Assembly (NCBI GenBank): GCA_030867875.1
Contig: JAOWCC010000064.1
Coordinates: forward strand, 38,276,802 to 38,340,801
Origin: Actinernus sp. WN-2022
Lineage: Eukaryota > Cnidaria > Anthozoa > Actiniaria > Actinernidae
Reading direction: 5' to 3'
DNA: 64,000 nt
Position 1 is the first letter of the stretch, and every line of letters begins with the position of its first letter. Of the stretch, positions 22,664-33,034 are shown in pieces. The notes under the pieces were generated by a model. The model was given only the letters and a program-made list of their open reading frames with translations. It was not told the origin of the DNA and searched no databases. Both the position numbers and the translations under genes were made by a program.

Positions 22664-22822
22664 GAAATTGCATACAGAGCCCAATGAAGAACAGATAAAG
22701 TCTTCAGGTAAGTTTTTATATTTTTTTTCCCAGTCTGCATTTTATACCGAGTCTGCAGTCTGCATTTTATACCCAGTCTGCATTTTATACCCAGCCTGCA
22801 GTCTGCAGTCTGCAGATTATAC
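22664..22822. repeat. Repeat A, right copy (inverted), with an 18-bp array
   Basis: Reverse complement of 6016-6214. On the plus strand it reads GCTGAAATTGCATACAGAGC, then CTTCAG and GTAAGT, then three to four copies of the TCTGCATTTTATACC unit. It marks the outer end of the right inverted arm. Confidence 0.78.
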
Positions 22823-23004
22823 ATAGCTACGGTGGCAAATGTTGGGTTTTTGACGACTGAAATTGAAGATTTTGAAATTGAAATGAAATGTATAGACTGA
22901 TAATCTGTGCCTCTGCTAATGGAATCTTGGGGTGATTTGAGAAAGTTCAAAGTGATTTTCAAGTCTTCAAGTGACCAGTTAACTAGCGACATTAGTTTGA
23001 ATCA

Positions 23005-23094
23005 ATGACAATGAATGAAAACGGAACCGAAAATTCACATTCATCTCGCTGGCCAGGAGCAACTGACATTATACAAGGACAAAATTACATCAAA
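23005..23094 (+). CDS. Possible small first coding exon (unknown gene)
   Basis: ATG-initiated 30-codon stretch (begins MTMNENGTENSHSSRWPG) ending exactly at a good donor (AAA|GTAAGC) in phase 0. No partner exon is recognised in the 0.8 kb downstream before the DIRS-like element, so it could equally be chance. Confidence 0.25.
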
Positions 23095-23926
23095 GTAAGC
23101 AAAGTTTACTTTTAAATTTTTATTTAATTGTTATGTTTATAATCCATTGAAATCCTTGGAAACTCGGTCGCATGTGACCCGTTGCCGCGTGAGGCAGTTG
23201 ATTCAAATATTGTTCAAGTTGCCTGAAGAAAAAAACCCTTGCTTGTACTAATTTTAAGAACTGGAATTTCATTTCCAGCTGCGATAGTTGCGGTTCAGTT
23301 GTCGATTGTAAAGTTTATTCTTGGAGATGTATAACAGTTAGTGTCCGCTTTCTAATAAAACAGCAAAGTGACAACTGTTTCATTGTTTGATTGGGTTTGA
23401 TGAACTGCCTGAAATCAAACTTCGCTTTTTGCTAGTGCATGTCCAGTGTACCAGAAATTGATTTTTTTTCACGGATTATAGCTATTTTTTCTCAGCTCCA
23501 GTCGATTATTAAGCCTTGCTAGGAGATTTGCCGGGCTTTTATTTTATCTGCCAACCGCAAATTTATACTTACAGGATTTTCAAATTTTCACTTGAGCTGA
23601 AACTCAAAGAAGTAACCAAACTCGGTGCACTTGACTCTTGAGAGAACATCTGATTGTCTTTTTCAGTAAATTTCTTTGGTCATATTATAATCAAATAATA
23701 GCATGATTTGTACGTGATATTTATCACTCGCTGTATTTTATATGCCAAATATCACTACAAAAATCTGCGTTTATGAACCAAAAGGCAAAAATTAGCTTCG
23801 TTCTGTATACATCGCACGCTGCTGTAAACACGAAGTCTTATACAGATGAAACGGGAAAATAAAAGGTTACAAAGGAACCACATGTTGTGGTTTACATGGA
23901 CTAATGCATACTAAATGACCCTCTCT
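23095..23926. other. No gene seen
   Basis: AT-rich sequence lacking any recognised open frame or repeat. Confidence 0.4.
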
Positions 23927-24228
23927 TCTAATCCTCGTGTCCCTCCCTTCCCCCTCCGATCCCCTCAAGAGACATACAACTCTTCGGTGTGACTCGCTCT
24001 CAAGCTAAGCAGAAACGCCTCATTTATTATACCTTCATACAATATCCTAACCATGTAATATATAGGATATGCCTTTCCACATATTCCAAGCTACATTAAT
24101 TGAAAGGAGATTGTGGACCAACAGCTGGGTGAAAAACCTCCCCGTACGTCCACTCGATCCTAGGAGAAAAACCCCGAGTCAGCTGTATCCCACATTCAAC
24201 CTCCCGGACTGGGTCAAAATCTAGATTC

Positions 24229-25202
24229 CTAGAGCCGGCGAGAACTAATAGAATCTTTAACATAGCCATCTTTGGCAGAGTCGCTTAGCCAACGACCGTG
24301 ACGCTTAAACAGCCTATCCGGAACACCTGCCGGCATTGGCCGCAGCAGATGCACCACCACTCCTAAGACTATGTGTACCTATTTTAGAAATATCAGGTAC
24401 AATTCCTTGAAAGGCTTCCAATCGATTACAATTTCTCTTAACCTGGTGTAACTTAAACCTTTAGCTCTAGGCTTGTAACCATACTTGGTTTTGGACAATT
24501 GACAAAAAAGAGGACTGTCGTCACTGAGATCGGCCTTACTCAAATATCTAGACATTATAGCCACAGGGCATGTGACCTTTCCTGAGGGAGCCAACACAAC
24601 ACAAGCTCCGTCCCTTAATTGGTCTGTCTTAGAAGACTTAATGGATAACTTTAAATAACTGTCTTCGAACTTACAATCTGACCTCACGAGGTGAGCTAAT
24701 TCATCAATTCTGAGAAAGGAAGAAAAAGCTAACAAACAAATAGCAACTGAACGAATATCATACAACGAAGCTGATAAACAAGCTTTGTCTTTAACGAGCT
24801 GTTCTAATTGCTTAACAGTAACTGGCTCCTTCTTCGTCTTCTGGTGAGCCAACAGACGCTTGGCGCCAGCTAACACTTCTTTAACTAATGGATGATCTGT
24901 TGGGGACTGTTTTCCTGCGATGAGATGAATCCAGGCGAGACTGTGGACAGCAGCTTCAAGGGGGAAACTGACTTGGCATCTGACATCAAGAACCGAAGGT
25001 AGAGGGCTACATGGTAAGGAGACGCAGGAAAAACTGTAATGTGATGCAAGGAGGCCCAAGACTTCCATCTGGAATAGGAAGAACAGTACTTCTTTGAGGT
25101 ACTGGCTGCCCTGCCGACCAGAACAACATCTGGGAGGGATTCCACAAGCGAAGATAGGGTCTCGTCACCCTGCGGTATGACCCTGCGCAAACCTTGCCAC
25201 AT
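24229..25202 (-). pseudogene. Tyrosine recombinase of the DIRS-like element
   Basis: Integrates the circular DNA intermediate in this retrotransposon class. Start region: [18 protein letters not shown] (25150 side), with SAM-like segment [16 protein letters not shown]. Catalytic motifs are readable across frames: first Arg in [14 protein letters not shown], the HSLRSGG box at about 24365-24345, RHGRW, and the nucleophile Tyr in AKDGYVKDS near 24260. At least three frame changes occur (around 25000, 24400 and 24320). The reading ends at TAG 24231-24229. All catalytic residues survive but not in one frame. Confidence 0.88.
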
Positions 25203-25669
25203 ATCCGAGCTGAATACATCTACAACACGAAACTCATATTAAAGATGCAGAAAACAACTTCTGCAATATACCTTCTCCTGGGACTGGCCGGAATAAAAAT
25301 AATTAATCTTTAATTAGAATAAACTGCACTGCTTGAGAATGCGAAACCGAGATGCATGACCTGTTATCGCACACCTCTATATATACCGCTCCATTAATTC
25401 CGATGCATACCAACGCATGTTCCTTATCAAAACATAGGAACCGACGAGAGCTCATTTTCCTGCTAATTCCCACAGTCAAACGCAGAAAAATACTGCTCTC
25501 TTCTAATCCTCGTGTCCCTCCCTTCCCCCTCCCCTCAAGAGACATACAACTCTTGGGTGTGGCTCGCTCTCAAGCTAAGCACTGCAGAACACCCGAGGAA
25601 TCGATAACGGGAAAAAAATCAAGAGACGGCATAATAAGATTTGATATAAAGCCACACACTGGTTAATAC

Positions 25670-25860
25670 TATTACCACCCACTGGTAAATACTAAGCCAC
25701 CCACTGGCAAAAAGGATGCCACCCATGGCAAGAATGCAAGCCACCCATTGCCAAGAATGCAAGCCACCCACTGGCGTTAAAGAATGACACCCACTTGCCA
25801 GAAGGAAAGCCACCCACTGACATAAACGAATGCCACCCACTGGCAAGAAGGGGACAGAAG
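25670..25860. repeat. Tandem repeat of about 22-30 bp (GCCACCCACTGGCAAGAA)
   Basis: Seven or so irregular copies of AAGCCACCCACTGGCAAG-type units inside the DIRS-like element, between RNase H and recombinase. The minus-strand translation is WVAFL/GGWHS-rich and the plus strand is open to 26088; neither looks like a real protein. Confidence 0.7.
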
Positions 25861-26179
25861 GACAACTTACCAAACGGAAGCAACATGGCAATCGATACAG
25901 TAACCTACTTCATTGGTGCAGAAACCAGCATTGAAGAAACGAGCGCTTCTGAAATTGATACTAACAGCCAAAACCCTGAAATTCAGATCCACTCAGTACC
26001 AAATACACCCGAGCTGTGTTCACCAACAGAGAATGGCGATCTCAACGTAGGAAGATCGACCCAATCGGAGACGAATGAAGCGAAGTGAAGACCGTCGTCA
26101 GAGGTGAGGAGGGGACAATAGGGAGAAGAACGCCAAAGCGGAACCACTAAGGTACCTTTGGCACAGCAAGACTTCATAT

Positions 26180-27232
26180 GCTTAAGAACCGGCCTTGGAA
26201 TCAGATGAGGAGGAGGACAAATCCACTGAGTTGTCTCGAACTTCCATGACCTTGTGAAGGTATCCATCACTTCGCAGCCTATAATCAAATCTTGGTAATA
26301 CGTGATTAACTTCATCGGCAAAACGATCAATTGAATGAGGCCCCCACTTGGAATCTAGCATATGAAAAATATGGGGGCTGATAATCCAAACATCCTTATC
26401 GACAATTTTGCTTAGATAGTCTGCTCTTGCATTGTCGAATCTAGGAATCCACTCAGGCTCATTATAGATATGCCATGTTGAACACAAATGGAAAAAATCT
26501 GCTTGGCTTCTTCCTGCAGATGAGGTCTTTCACTGCCAATATCCATGATACGAGCGACATTCTGATTGTCGGTATACCATTTCACACATAAACCTTTCAG
26601 ATTAGGCGCAAACGATTGAAAACCTTCCTGACTGCCAAAATCTCACGCCTTGTGCCACAATATCTGGGCCTAACTCCACGACATAGCCGCCGTAACCAGT
26701 GTCACTAGCATCTGAGAAAGCAATTCTGACTGTACTAGATTTAAACCAAATAGGGCGCCCATTGAGGTGATCTATGTTATTAAGCCAAAATAACAATTCT
26801 TCTTCAGTAACACGAGCCTCAAGCTGAAACCTATTAAACGCACTACGTTGCCAATAGCCATAAACATCGAATTAAGCTGACCAGCTACACTTGCAAGTTC
26901 CTTGGCTGAAGACGTGGCCTGACTAAAAAAACTCGAGAAATGCACCCTTTGAGTTTCGAAATCTTAATTTGAGGGATAGAAATAATATCCTGACGAAAAT
27001 CTAATTGGTAGCCAAGCCAAACACCGAATTGAGAGGATTCCCAAACGGATTTTTGCTCATTAATAAAGAACCCCGCAGAAACCAAATCAGAGCGGCACTG
27101 AAAGCTAAATTCTTTAGAAGAAAGGAATACACACATCCGCCAATACCGTCGTCCTGGAACATCACAATACGAGGACCGAGACTTCTCCAATGACGTACGA
27201 AGGAGCGTATTAGTTTAGTAAAGTGTTTTGAA
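26180..27232 (-). pseudogene. Reverse transcriptase end and RNase H of the DIRS-like element
   Basis: Reading 27232 downwards: KHFTKLIRSFVRHWRSLG, then the catalytic box VMFQDDGIGG (F.DDG form typical of DIRS), then a frame change, SDLVSAGFFINEQKSVWESS and FGVWLGYQLDF. RNase H follows with IAFSDASDTGYGGYVV (26730 region) and ends WIPRFDNARADYLSKIVDKD with HSIDRFADEVN. Several frame breaks occur; upstream polymerase motifs are missing. Confidence 0.85.
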
Positions 27233-29138
27233 GGTCACGTGACCTTAAGGCTGATAAAACAAAGAAATCAAAATGGGGTGGCGGAAGTTATTGTTTTGTT
27301 TCAGATTTTCGTTCGAAATGTTAAGCTTGTTGTGGAAAATGAGACTGTGTCCGGAATGGTTGACTTTTTATCGCTGAAGACGATATAAATGGCGAAAAAT
27401 GGTTCCAAGAATAGGTCACGTGACCTGTTTTCTGTATTTTTGCTTTAACAGTCTATCAGGGTCAACCATTCCGGACTGATCTTTAAAGTCAACCACAAAT
27501 GTAATCAGATAAACACAAAATCGTTACTTAAAATATAAAGTGAACTACCCAGTTTTTAGTTTAATTTTCAACTTTTTGTGATCACGTGGTTGGTCACGTG
27601 ATAGACATTTTACCAAAATTTTATATTCGGACGATTAAAATGCTGAGATTAATTATAACTACCATTGTTCTAGGATTTGAGCAAATTCAAGTGACTCTTT
27701 TCAAGAAAATAGCTGTAGCCTCGTTTTCATGTTCAAACTTGAGTAGGAATAACGAAACCAGGAGGTAGATCAATAAATGGAATCTTGTACCCAAGGACAC
27801 CCAACGAAGTTTTCGGTTAAAAAGCTGTTCTGGAGAGTAAGTTAGCATAAAACTTTCGGATTTGAAAAAATTGTCCCTAGAAAATTGTTTTCTGAAATAC
27901 TGGCTAAAAATATTTTTTACAATCCCTAAAATATTCGTACGTCAGAGTGATCCAAAAGAACCCCTAAAAAATTCGTACCTCCACTTTGCAACATGAAGTT
28001 ACTTGGGCTAGAAAATTCTTGTTTCTGTTCTAGACTACTAACAAATTCGTAGGCCGGGAATATTTTGCCATAGTATTTTCGGTTGACGCGATTTCCGCCT
28101 AGAAAATCCGAACAGCTAATTGCTTTCTAGAATACGTCAAAAGACATAGTAGGCGCCTTAAAATGGCTAGATAAGCTGCAGACAATTGGTTTCAAACGAA
28201 TTTCAAAAAGTACTCGTTGGGTACCCTTCAATGATAGTGTTAACAATAAATTCCGAAGAGTTAGGTTTTCGTTTTTATTCAGTGTACTATTATTATTGGA
28301 CTCCCACTCATGTAAAAGTCTTTTTATAAAGTGTCAATAAACAATCGTTGTCTGTCTGTTTGTCTGATGCCTGATACCTGAATCATATGGAAGACATGGC
28401 AAACTGTGTGGCCAAAGTGCTGCGTCCCGCACATAGTATATTTAGTAGGCGTGTCTTCACACGTATTTATGTATATTACATTGTTTTTCATTATTATTAG
28501 TATTATTTCTTAGATTTGGAGCCAAGCTCTGTTGTGTGGACCCTACCACAATTTGTTTAATTTATTATTCTAGTTCGTATTTTTTGTAACATAATCGCTA
28601 TTCGTGGTAAAAGCATTAAATAAATATCATTTTTATGGTTTATGATTTATTGTGGGTATTTTAAAATATCTAATGATAAATTTGGATGAACATATGCTGT
28701 TGAAAAACGAGTAATAAATAAAAGTGAAGTTTTAAGTAAGAATTAAAACTACGTAGTGACAGCAGCAATACAGACTTCTTTAAATAGCCCATTTGAAAAG
28801 TTAAATAAGGTACGGTATGAATGAGAGGTTAAGACAAAATTGAGAACAGGTTTAAAGGCATACAATGTATAAAGATATGTGAAGGAAAAATAGGAAAATT
28901 GGAGGGACCACAGACGAAATGATAAGCAACCAGATCTCCTAGCGTGTTGCGATCTGATCAGCAATATATATGTCATATACATAAACAAGAAAAGAAAGGC
29001 TGATTCAGCGGTAGAGAGTTTTTTTCTTACAATATTTCGATCGGGGAAAGAGGCTTAATGTATCTAATAAACTAGAACCTTTACGAGATAATACATGAAT
29101 TATGAATTGCAAAATCTTATGATAAAACACATATAACC
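27233..29138. other. No gene seen; short palindromic GGTCACGTGACC sites
   Basis: AT-rich region. GGTCACGTGACC-type palindromes occur at about 27234, 27414 and 27590, so 27234-27440 may be a small element ending in GGTCACGTGACC. Between 27880 and 28040 the phrase AAAATTCGTAC recurs. Near 28340-28360 a TGTC run follows AATAAACAATCG and may be the tail of an old LINE. Confidence 0.4.
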
Positions 29139-29357
29139 CAATGAAAATAAGGTGGAGAGTGACATATAATATGAAACAAAACTAATAAAGCATTTCTTTT
29201 CTTGTCTATTTATAAAGGAAAAGGCTTATTCTGCTCAAGTAGTATCTCCCTGTTCAAAATAGTTCAGGTTTCCTGTGGTTGAACTTTTGGAGTGGACCTA
29301 GTAACGAGAGTGGTGCGCAGTCTTCCTCGTTTGTTGTGACATTCTGTTGCTACGCGG
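29139..29357 (+). repeat. 219-bp direct repeat, copy 1
   Basis: Begins CAATGAAAATAAGGTGGAG and ends GTTGCTACGCGG. I read it as identical over its whole length to 31720-31938. The two copies exactly flank the TIR element at 29358-31719. Confidence 0.9.
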
Positions 29358-29579
29358 GGTAACCGGTCGTTTCGCCCGAGAGTCGATTCGCCCGAGAGTC
29401 GATTCGCCCGGAGTCAGTTCGCCCGAGGTCGAGGTCGATTCGCCCGAATCCAGTAGTCGATTCGCCCGACATTAGATTAGTTGAACAGTTGAACAGTTTT
29501 AACGAGAAAATCGAGAACCATTGGAAATGTACTTCAACCCAGGATGGAACCAGTCGATCGCCCACTTATTTAAGTAATC

Positions 29580-30370
29580 GAAATAAAAGTAAATTGAAAC
29601 CATATTGAGTATTTTGATTTACTTTAAAACTTATCTGAGTTCTAGCGAGTTACAACATACCCCGTAAGATACTTTCACTTTTAAAGCATCTAAAATCGTC
29701 TAAAATCACGGAATGGCGTCTCAGTTGTTATGACGCCGAAGCCGAACTACCGGGTGAAAAAAATTCACTTTACAACTTATCTGAGTTCTAGACTACAAAC
29801 TTTACCCTGTAACTTATATCATTTGAAAGCTTGTAATGCATACTTTCACTTTTAAAACATTATAGCGATGCGATTTCAAGAGAGCATCTAAAATCAGAGA
29901 ATAATTTACTTCAACTCGGAATGGCGTCTCAGTTGTTATGACGCCGAAGCCGAACTACGTGAACAATTTTCACTTTACAACTTATCTGAGTTCTAGACTA
30001 CAAAATACCCTGTAACTTATATCATTTGAAAGCTTGTAATGCATACTTTCACTTTTAAAACATTATAGCGATGCGATTTCAAGAGAGCATCTAAAATCAG
30101 AGAATAATTTACTTCAATCACGGAATCGCGTCTCAGTTGTTATGACGCCGAAGCCGAACTACGTGAAACATTTTCACTTTACAACTTATCTGAGTTCTAG
30201 ACTACAAAATACCCTGTAACTTATATCATTTGAAAACTTGTAATGCATACTTTCACTTTTAAAACATTATAGCGATGCGATTTCAAGAGAGCATCTAAAA
30301 TCAGAGAATAATTTACTTCAACTCGGAATGGCGTCTCAGTTGTTATGACGCCGAAGCCGAACTACGTGTT
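29580..30370. repeat. Satellite, ~204-bp unit, nearly four copies
   Basis: The phrase TTATGACGCCGAAGCCGAAC recurs with spacings of about 208, 204 and 203 bases. Each unit also contains ACTTATCTGAGTTCTAG and GCATACTTTCACTTTTAAA. The first copy is the most divergent and partial. Non-coding. Confidence 0.88.
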
Positions 30371-30534
30371 GATTATTTCGCATCTGCCAATAGAAAGCGG
30401 TTTCTTTCAATATTTCGATCCGTGGTGAACTATAAAAGGAAGAGAAAATTATGGTGCAATCATTCGATCCAGCGAATTGCCTGTGAACAACTCCTCTTAC
30501 GATTACGATTACTATTATTACGACTACCATTATT

Positions 30535-31195
30535 ACCATACTTTGATCATTGTAGCTCTGTTTGGGGAAATATTGGCAAAGGACTATCTAATAGACTCCA
30601 ACAACTACATAACAGAGCAGCAAGGATTATTACGCTCTCAAATTACGAAACACGATCTAGTGACTTATTGGATGAGCTAGGCTGGGAAAAACTGGAACAT
30701 AGGAGAACTAGACAACTTGCTATATTAATGTATAAAATCCACAACAATCTTTCTCCATTATATCTGAGAAAGATTTTTAATAATACTTCTCATGTCCACT
30801 CCTACAATCTGAGGGCCTCGACTCTCGTCGCTTCGCTCCTCGGCGCCTAACTTTCGCGAATGGAGACAGTAGAACCTCTGGCACCCAGGGTAGCATATTC
30901 CAAGACCTAAGTCAGAAGCAGCAAAATGTGACCTTCACTACAGGGGGTCTGTCCTCTGGAATAAAATCCCTGTGGAAGCAAGAGATCAAACTAGTCTAAA
31001 TGGTTTTAAATCACGCCTATTAAATAAGACAATATTTGATAAATTACTGTAAATTAAGTTATTCTAGGAAATTTATTGTAGGAAATTTATTGTAGGACTA
31101 ATAGTAGTAGGTTTTGAATGTATACATAGAAATAATTATATTTGTGAAGTGACTCCGTGTTAAAATAAAGATTATGATGATGATGACCATTATGG
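30535..31195 (+). mobile_element. LINE 3' end, tail ATG repeats
   Basis: Reverse-transcriptase C-terminal fragment in one frame to 30850: PYFDHCSSVWGN, LQQLHNRAARIITLSNYE, LGWEKLEHRRTRQL, YKIHNNLSPLYLRKIF. The following stretch is frameshifted, and a 3' tail ends AATAAAGATTATGATGATGATG. It is inserted in the TIR element next to the 204-base satellite. Confidence 0.85.
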
Positions 31196-31572
31196 CCGAT
31201 AACTGCATTGAGTGTGTTCTTTGGCAGCACCGCACCTGCGATACCGGTGTAGACAGGGTAAGTATCGGACCGCGGTACAGGCTCAGCACGGTATCGACTG
31301 GCGGTGTACATATTGCATTGATATTTCTGACATAGCCGTCGCCGAAAGCACTAGGATTGAAGAAAGCGTTTTTGGTAAGTAAAAGTGGATACATAAAAGT
31401 ATGTAATGCGGGATGAGGAACCGGTTAGGGCGCAGCCAAGCGTGTACTTCGTTTCCAGTTCCCAGCTCTGGTTGATTCAAGATGGCGGTGCTTCCGGTTG
31501 GCTCGCAACTCAGTTTATGTGTGGTTTGATTCTTCTTCACTACCTGCTCCACAAAATAAAATAAAAAATAAC
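31196..31572. other. Inner right part of the TIR element, unknown
   Basis: No recognised protein. Contains CAAGATGGCGG (YY1-like) and two GGTAAGT strings that could be splice donors. It may be a captured gene fragment. Confidence 0.3.
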
Positions 31573-31719
31573 AAGTATTTCCAATGGTTCTCGATTTTCT
31601 CGTTAAAACTGTTCAACTCTTCAACTAATCTAATGTCGGGCGAATCGACTTCGACCTCGGGCGAACTGACTCCGGGCGAATCGACTGTCGGGCGAATCGA
31701 CTGTCGGGCGAAACGACCG

Positions 31720-31938
31720 CAATGAAAATAAGGTGGAGAGTGACATATAATATGAAACAAAACTAATAAAGCATTTCTTTTCTTGTCTATTTATAAAGGA
31801 AAAGGCTTATTCTGCTCAAGTAGTATCTCCCTGTTCAAAATAGTTCAGGTTTCCTGTGGTTGAACTTTTGGAGTGGACCTAGTAACGAGAGTGGTGCGCA
31901 GTCTTCCTCGTTTGTTGTGACATTCTGTTGCTACGCGG
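31720..31938 (+). repeat. 219-bp direct repeat, copy 2
   Basis: Same sequence as 29139-29357. It ends 333 bases before the ATG of the ERICH6-like gene, so it probably covers part of that gene's promoter. If so, copy 1 is a displaced duplicate of promoter sequence. Confidence 0.9.
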
Positions 31939-32271
31939 CGTTGCGAGAAAGTCAAGAAGCCAAAAGAAAAGTTAAAACTCAGAAAATGGCACACAAATTA
32001 ATGTAGTTGGGACTATTCAACAAAACGCCCAAAACCTGAAGGCGATCCCTTCGAGGGACGCATTTAGCATCTGATATCAGTATATGGAAGTAATCACACT
32101 TCTTTAAGGCTTCAAAAAGGGCAAAACATTTACTTTATAGCTTTGGACTTTTGCCAGTTTTGGTGAGCGAGAGAGACGAAAGAGGGTGGAAATTGCAGTC
32201 TTTAGGAAATGATATAATGAAAGCTGGAAATCGCTAGTGTTAATTAAGATACGAGATTGTCTATTTGAAGT
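31939..32271 (+). promoter_or_regulatory. Probable promoter and 5' leader of the ERICH6-like gene
   Basis: Interval between the 219-base repeat and the start codon. No TATA box is evident. Assignment is by position only. Confidence 0.4.
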
Positions 32272-33034
32272 ATGAGTGAACAAGTAAGTGAAGAATTCCA
32301 AGGAGAATTCGTAAAAAGCGAGGACGAATTCGGCGCCGAGGATGTTGACATACCGACGTCTGGAGCTGGCCTGCCAAAAGTTAGTTCAAATCACACCTTC
32401 TTCTCAGACTCAAGATCTTCAATATCATCTACAGTACTGAGCAGGACAGATAGTCCAGATGATCATGCATTTGGTGGTCAGGAAATCAAAGAAGAGAAAG
32501 AAAAACAAAAACCTGAAAACATTAAAAAGGATATTGAAGCTAGGGGTATTCTGGGACACAAAATGGGCCTGAGCCAAGAGCCTCAGTTACGAAGTTCTTT
32601 GATCTCTGCTGTTGTGAGCCAAGATGAAGCCACAAGTAGTGGCAGCCTTGCAAATACAAACATGAGTGCAGACACAGAGCAATCAGAGTCAATGCCAACA
32701 ATATTAGCATTTAAACGGGAGTCGGATATGATTGACAGCCGTCCATCATCTGCAAGTTCCACATCCACAGTTGAAATTCTACTTAAAAAAGAGGCAGAGC
32801 AGAAGTTAAAGAGAGAAGTATCTTTTCATGAGCCAGAGTTGGTCAAACTTGGGGAAAGAGAAACAAGTTTTATTTCCCGCCCTGGAAATTTACCAGTGGA
32901 GCTATCAACAACTTGTACGCAGACAGAGTGGAGTTGGCTGAAGGATAAGGAATTTTTTGAAGAAATAATGAGCAAGAAGCCTGACTGGGTCAATGAACAG
33001 AATACCTCAAGAAGAGATTCCAAGTCTTCAGCAG
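32272..33034 (+). CDS. ERICH6-like exon 1 (acidic, low-complexity N-terminus)
   Basis: Encodes residues 1-254, beginning MSEQVSEEFQGEFVKSED. Rich in Ser, Glu and Lys, with KEEKEKQKPENIKK and a conserved-looking end, TCTQTEWSWLKDKEFFEEI. Donor is GCAG|GTACAA. No signal peptide or membrane segment. Confidence 0.85.

Larger units (their letters stand above)
23927..27232 (-). mobile_element. DIRS-like tyrosine-recombinase retrotransposon, 5'-truncated and decayed
   Basis: On the minus strand the order is reverse transcriptase end (27232-26885), RNase H (26800-26180), a linker, then tyrosine recombinase (25202-24229): the gene order of DIRS-type elements. A direct repeat of about 87 bases (CTCTTCTAATCCTCGTGTCC through CTCAAGCTAAGC) occurs at 23927-24018 and 25496-25582, just before and after the recombinase, resembling the split direct repeats of Ngaro/PAT types. 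Many frameshifts. The 5' end is cut off at a GGTCACGTGACC palindrome near 27232. Confidence 0.85.
29358..31719. mobile_element. 2.36 kb TIR element, TCGCCCGA-rich ends, composite
   Basis: The ends are inverted repeats of about 150 bases: CGGTCGTTTCGCCCGA, then several copies of AGTCGATTCGCCCGA-like words, then ATTAGATTAGTTGAA and AACGAGAAAATCGAGAACC. Left arm 29363-29526, right arm 31573-31719. Inside are a ~204-base satellite (29580-30370), a LINE tail (30535-31195), and 380 bases of unknown sequence. No transposase is seen. Its flanks are the 219-base duplicates. Confidence 0.8.

Noticed and set aside
25795..26088. 97-residue plus-strand gene within the DIRS-like element
   Set aside because: Starts inside a tandem repeat and runs antisense to the element; no splice or homology support.
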